NCBI GenBank assembly: GCA_902485915.1
Contig: CABTMH010000008.1
Span: forward strand, 1-6,685
Origin: an uncultured Oribacterium sp.
GTDB taxonomy: Bacteria; Bacillota; Clostridia; Lachnospirales; Lachnospiraceae
Reading direction: 5' to 3'
Length of the DNA stretch: 6,685 nucleotides
The notes beneath the pieces are model-generated. The model did not search any database. It had not been told where the DNA came from and was given only the letters and a program-made list of their open reading frames with translations. Positions 5,488 through 6,685 of the stretch are shown in pieces. Every line of letters starts with the position of its first letter. The first letter of the stretch is position 1. Both the position numbers and the translations under genes were made by a program.

Positions 5488-5510
5488 AGGGAAAACCATC
5501 ACGTAGGGCG
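5477..5510. promoter_or_regulatory. Inverted repeat over the proC -10 and start site, possible operator
   Basis: CGCCCTAC (5477-5484) and GTAGGGCG (5503-5510) are perfect 8-bp inverted arms 18 nt apart. Between them CCCT and AGGG form a shorter dyad (5479-5491), so the CCCTA/TAGGG core occurs three times. The arms straddle the -10 and the likely start of transcription, where a bound repressor would block initiation. In RNA only the right arm would be transcribed, which argues for a DNA site over a riboswitch. Confidence 0.4.
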
Positions 5511-5589
5511 GTGTGTCGTCATAACGCCTCATCATCGAACTGTAACGAAATGAGTGAGGCCCGCCTGTGAAACATGAAAGGATTTAAAC

Positions 5590-6426
5590 ATGAAATCACT
5601 GAATGAACTTCATATCGGATTTATCGGTCTGGGAAATATGGGTGGTGCAGTGGCCGAAGGCTTCGTCCGTGCAGGTATCCCGGTGGGCAATATCCATGCC
5701 TGTGGTGGACACTTCGAGAAGCTCACAGCACGTTGCGCGGAAATCTCTGCACTTGCATCCTCCGACGCTGAAAACGCAACCGGCATCCATGCCTGCCACG
5801 ACGTCGCAGAAGTAGCCGATGCGTCAGACCTCATATTTATCGCTGTGAAGCCGGTGAAGATTCCGACGGTCATCAAACCATACGCAGCGCACTTCGCCGG
5901 CAAGCTGGTCGTTTCCGTCGCATGGGGCTACGACCTCGCACGTTATGAGGCGGAGGAGATTCTCCCGGCATCGGCGCACCTTCTCTGCACGATCCCGAAC
6001 ATCCCGGTTTCGGTCGGAAAAGGCATCTTCATCGCCGAGAAGGCGACGAGCCTTACATCGGAGGAGGAAACCCTGGTTTACAGCTTGCTTGAGAAGATTT
6101 CCATGGTGATCCCGGTTGAGACCGCGCAACTCAACATCGGTGGCATCATCGGCGGCTGTGCGCCTGCCTTTGCGGAGGTCTTCATGGAGGCGCTTGCTGA
6201 TGCGGCCGTCATGTACGGCATCCCGCGTGCGACAGCATATCCGCTCGTATCGAAGATGCTCGAAGGCACCGCCGCACTCCAGCTTGCGAGCGGCAGGCAT
6301 CCGGCCGCGATGAAGGATGATGTCTGCTCACCAGGCGGCGCAACGATCCGTGGCATCGCTTCCCTCGAAGAACATGGCTTCCGCGGTGCCGTCATCGATG
6401 CCGTCAAAGCCATCCAGGGTGACTGA
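5590..6426 (+). CDS. proC: Pyrroline-5-carboxylate reductase
   Basis: ProC reduces 1-pyrroline-5-carboxylate to L-proline with NAD(P)H, the last step of proline synthesis in the cytoplasm. The 278-residue length is normal. The Rossmann motif is IGFIGLGNMGGA (9-20). VKP (86-88) and PNIPVSVGKG (136-145) follow. The C-terminal dimer domain holds GGCAPAF (188-194) and EALADAAVMYGI (200-211). The family signature is VCSPGGATIRGIASLE (245-260), which satisfies the conserved spacing and its invariant residues. It is a divergent member: GGCAPAF stands where SGSGPAY is usual, and SVAWGYD where SIAAG is usual. AAAGGA lies 7 nt before the ATG. It has its own promoter and is followed by the repeat array 45 nt downstream. 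Confidence 0.93.
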   Translation: MKSLNELHIGFIGLGNMGGAVAEGFVRAGIPVGNIHACGGHFEKLTARCAEISALASSDAENATGIHACHDVAEVADASDLIFIAVKPVKIPTVIKPYAAHFAGKLVVSVAWGYDLARYEAEEILPASAHLLCTIPNIPVSVGKGIFIAEKATSLTSEEETLVYSLLEKISMVIPVETAQLNIGGIIGGCAPAFAEVFMEALADAAVMYGIPRATAYPLVSKMLEGTAALQLASGRHPAAMKDDVCSPGGATIRGIASLEEHGFRGAVIDAVKAIQGD

Positions 6427-6453
6427 CCCGGAACAGCTCTGCCGACAGTTGAG

Positions 6454-6469
6454 CTCCGGACGCCTGGAG
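6454..6469 (+). terminator. Small hairpin after proC
   Basis: CTCCGG (6454-6459) can pair with CTGGAG (6464-6469), with one G-U pair, around a 4-nt loop. It lies 27 nt past the proC stop. No U-tract follows, so it is only a weak terminator candidate; the first hairpin of the repeat array may serve instead. Confidence 0.25.
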
Positions 6470-6470
6470 G

Positions 6471-6685
6471 GCAAACGCGATCGGGCATTGCCTGCTCCTC
6501 CGTCGCAGGAACGCCCGATCATGTGGCGTTGCCACCTGACGGGGCATTATGTTTCGGCATCCCTGCAAACGCGATCGGGCATTGCCTGCTCCTTCGTCGC
6601 AGGAACGCCCGATCATGTGGCGTTGCCACCTGACGGGGCGTTATGTTTCGTCCTCCCTGCAAACGCGATCGGGCATTGCCTGCTC
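6471..6685. repeat. Tandem array of a 94-bp hairpin-rich repeat (2.3 copies, runs off the end)
   Basis: Copies span 6471-6564, 6565-6658 and 6659-6685 (partial, 27 bp). The two full copies differ at four positions (6500/6594, 6546/6640, 6557/6651, 6559/6653). In each copy GATCGGGC and GCCCGATC (6479-6486 with 6513-6520) form the outer part of a long hairpin continued by CCTGC/GCAGG (6491-6495 with 6505-6509). A second hairpin GTGGC-GTT-GCCAC follows (6523-6535). A rival fold pairs GCAAACGC (6471-6478) with GCGTTGC (6526-6532, one bulge). The period is not a multiple of three and there is no translation signal, so it is not a protein repeat. The array extends past the window end. Confidence 0.9.

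Noticed and set aside
5488..5589. T-box or other riboswitch before proC.
   Set aside because: No T-box consensus or known riboswitch core was recognised; the main inverted repeat overlaps the -10, so half of it would not be transcribed.
6404..6616. A minus-strand frame through the 94-bp repeats with repeated phrases such as MIGRSCD and GNARSRL.
   Set aside because: The repeat period is not a multiple of three, so the frame shifts between copies; the repeated phrases are a by-product of the DNA repeat.
6471..6685. CRISPR array or integron attC array.
   Set aside because: The whole 94-bp unit is conserved with no variable spacers, and no attC core sites (GTTRRRY/RYYYAAC pairing) or cassette genes were found.

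Overview
The window looks like one contig from a metagenome or draft assembly of a Gram-positive Clostridia-type bacterium, perhaps Lachnospiraceae-like. The reasons are the strong GGAGG-type Shine-Dalgarno sites, the protein family versions seen (glgB, a cytoplasmic GH13 enzyme, a PatA-like aminotransferase paired with an Lrp regulator, a divergent ProC) and the compact minus-strand operons. Coding GC is high for that group, so the placement is tentative. Bases 1-19 are not genomic: they match the 3' end of the Illumina TruSeq adapter. The first gene is therefore cut by a library or assembly edge.

Layout. 20-478 (-) is the 5' part of glgB (glycogen branching enzyme). 479-720 holds a glgB -10 box, a palindrome or terminator, and a long inverted repeat. 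721-2043 (-) is a cytoplasmic GH13 alpha-amylase-family hydrolase. 2055-2083 is an intrinsic terminator whose U-tract ends directly against that gene's ribosome site. 2092-3264 (-) and 3261-3743 (-) form a two-gene unit, an Lrp/AsnC regulator followed by a PLP aminotransferase with an ATGA overlap, expressed from a promoter at 3885-3913. 3953-3984 is a hairpin ending the previous unit. 4013-4753 (-) resembles only the C-terminal domain of AIR-synthase/HypE-like proteins. 4861-4959 (-) is a 32-residue single-pass membrane peptide with its own promoter and terminator. 5041-5458 is non-coding, with a decayed direct repeat. 5459-5589 carries the proC promoter with a possible operator. 5590-6426 (+) is proC. 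6471-6685 is a tandem array of a 94-bp, hairpin-rich repeat that runs off the end of the window.

How it fits together. The GH13 enzyme and GlgB point to intracellular alpha-glucan (glycogen/maltodextrin) turnover. Lrp plus aminotransferase, and ProC, are amino-acid metabolism. In two places (before the GH13 gene and before the AIRS_C gene) a terminator sits just upstream of a co-oriented gene with little or no room for a promoter, so read-through or conditional termination may set expression. No mobile-element gene, CRISPR array, tRNA or rRNA was recognised. The least explained object is the 94-bp repeat array after proC.
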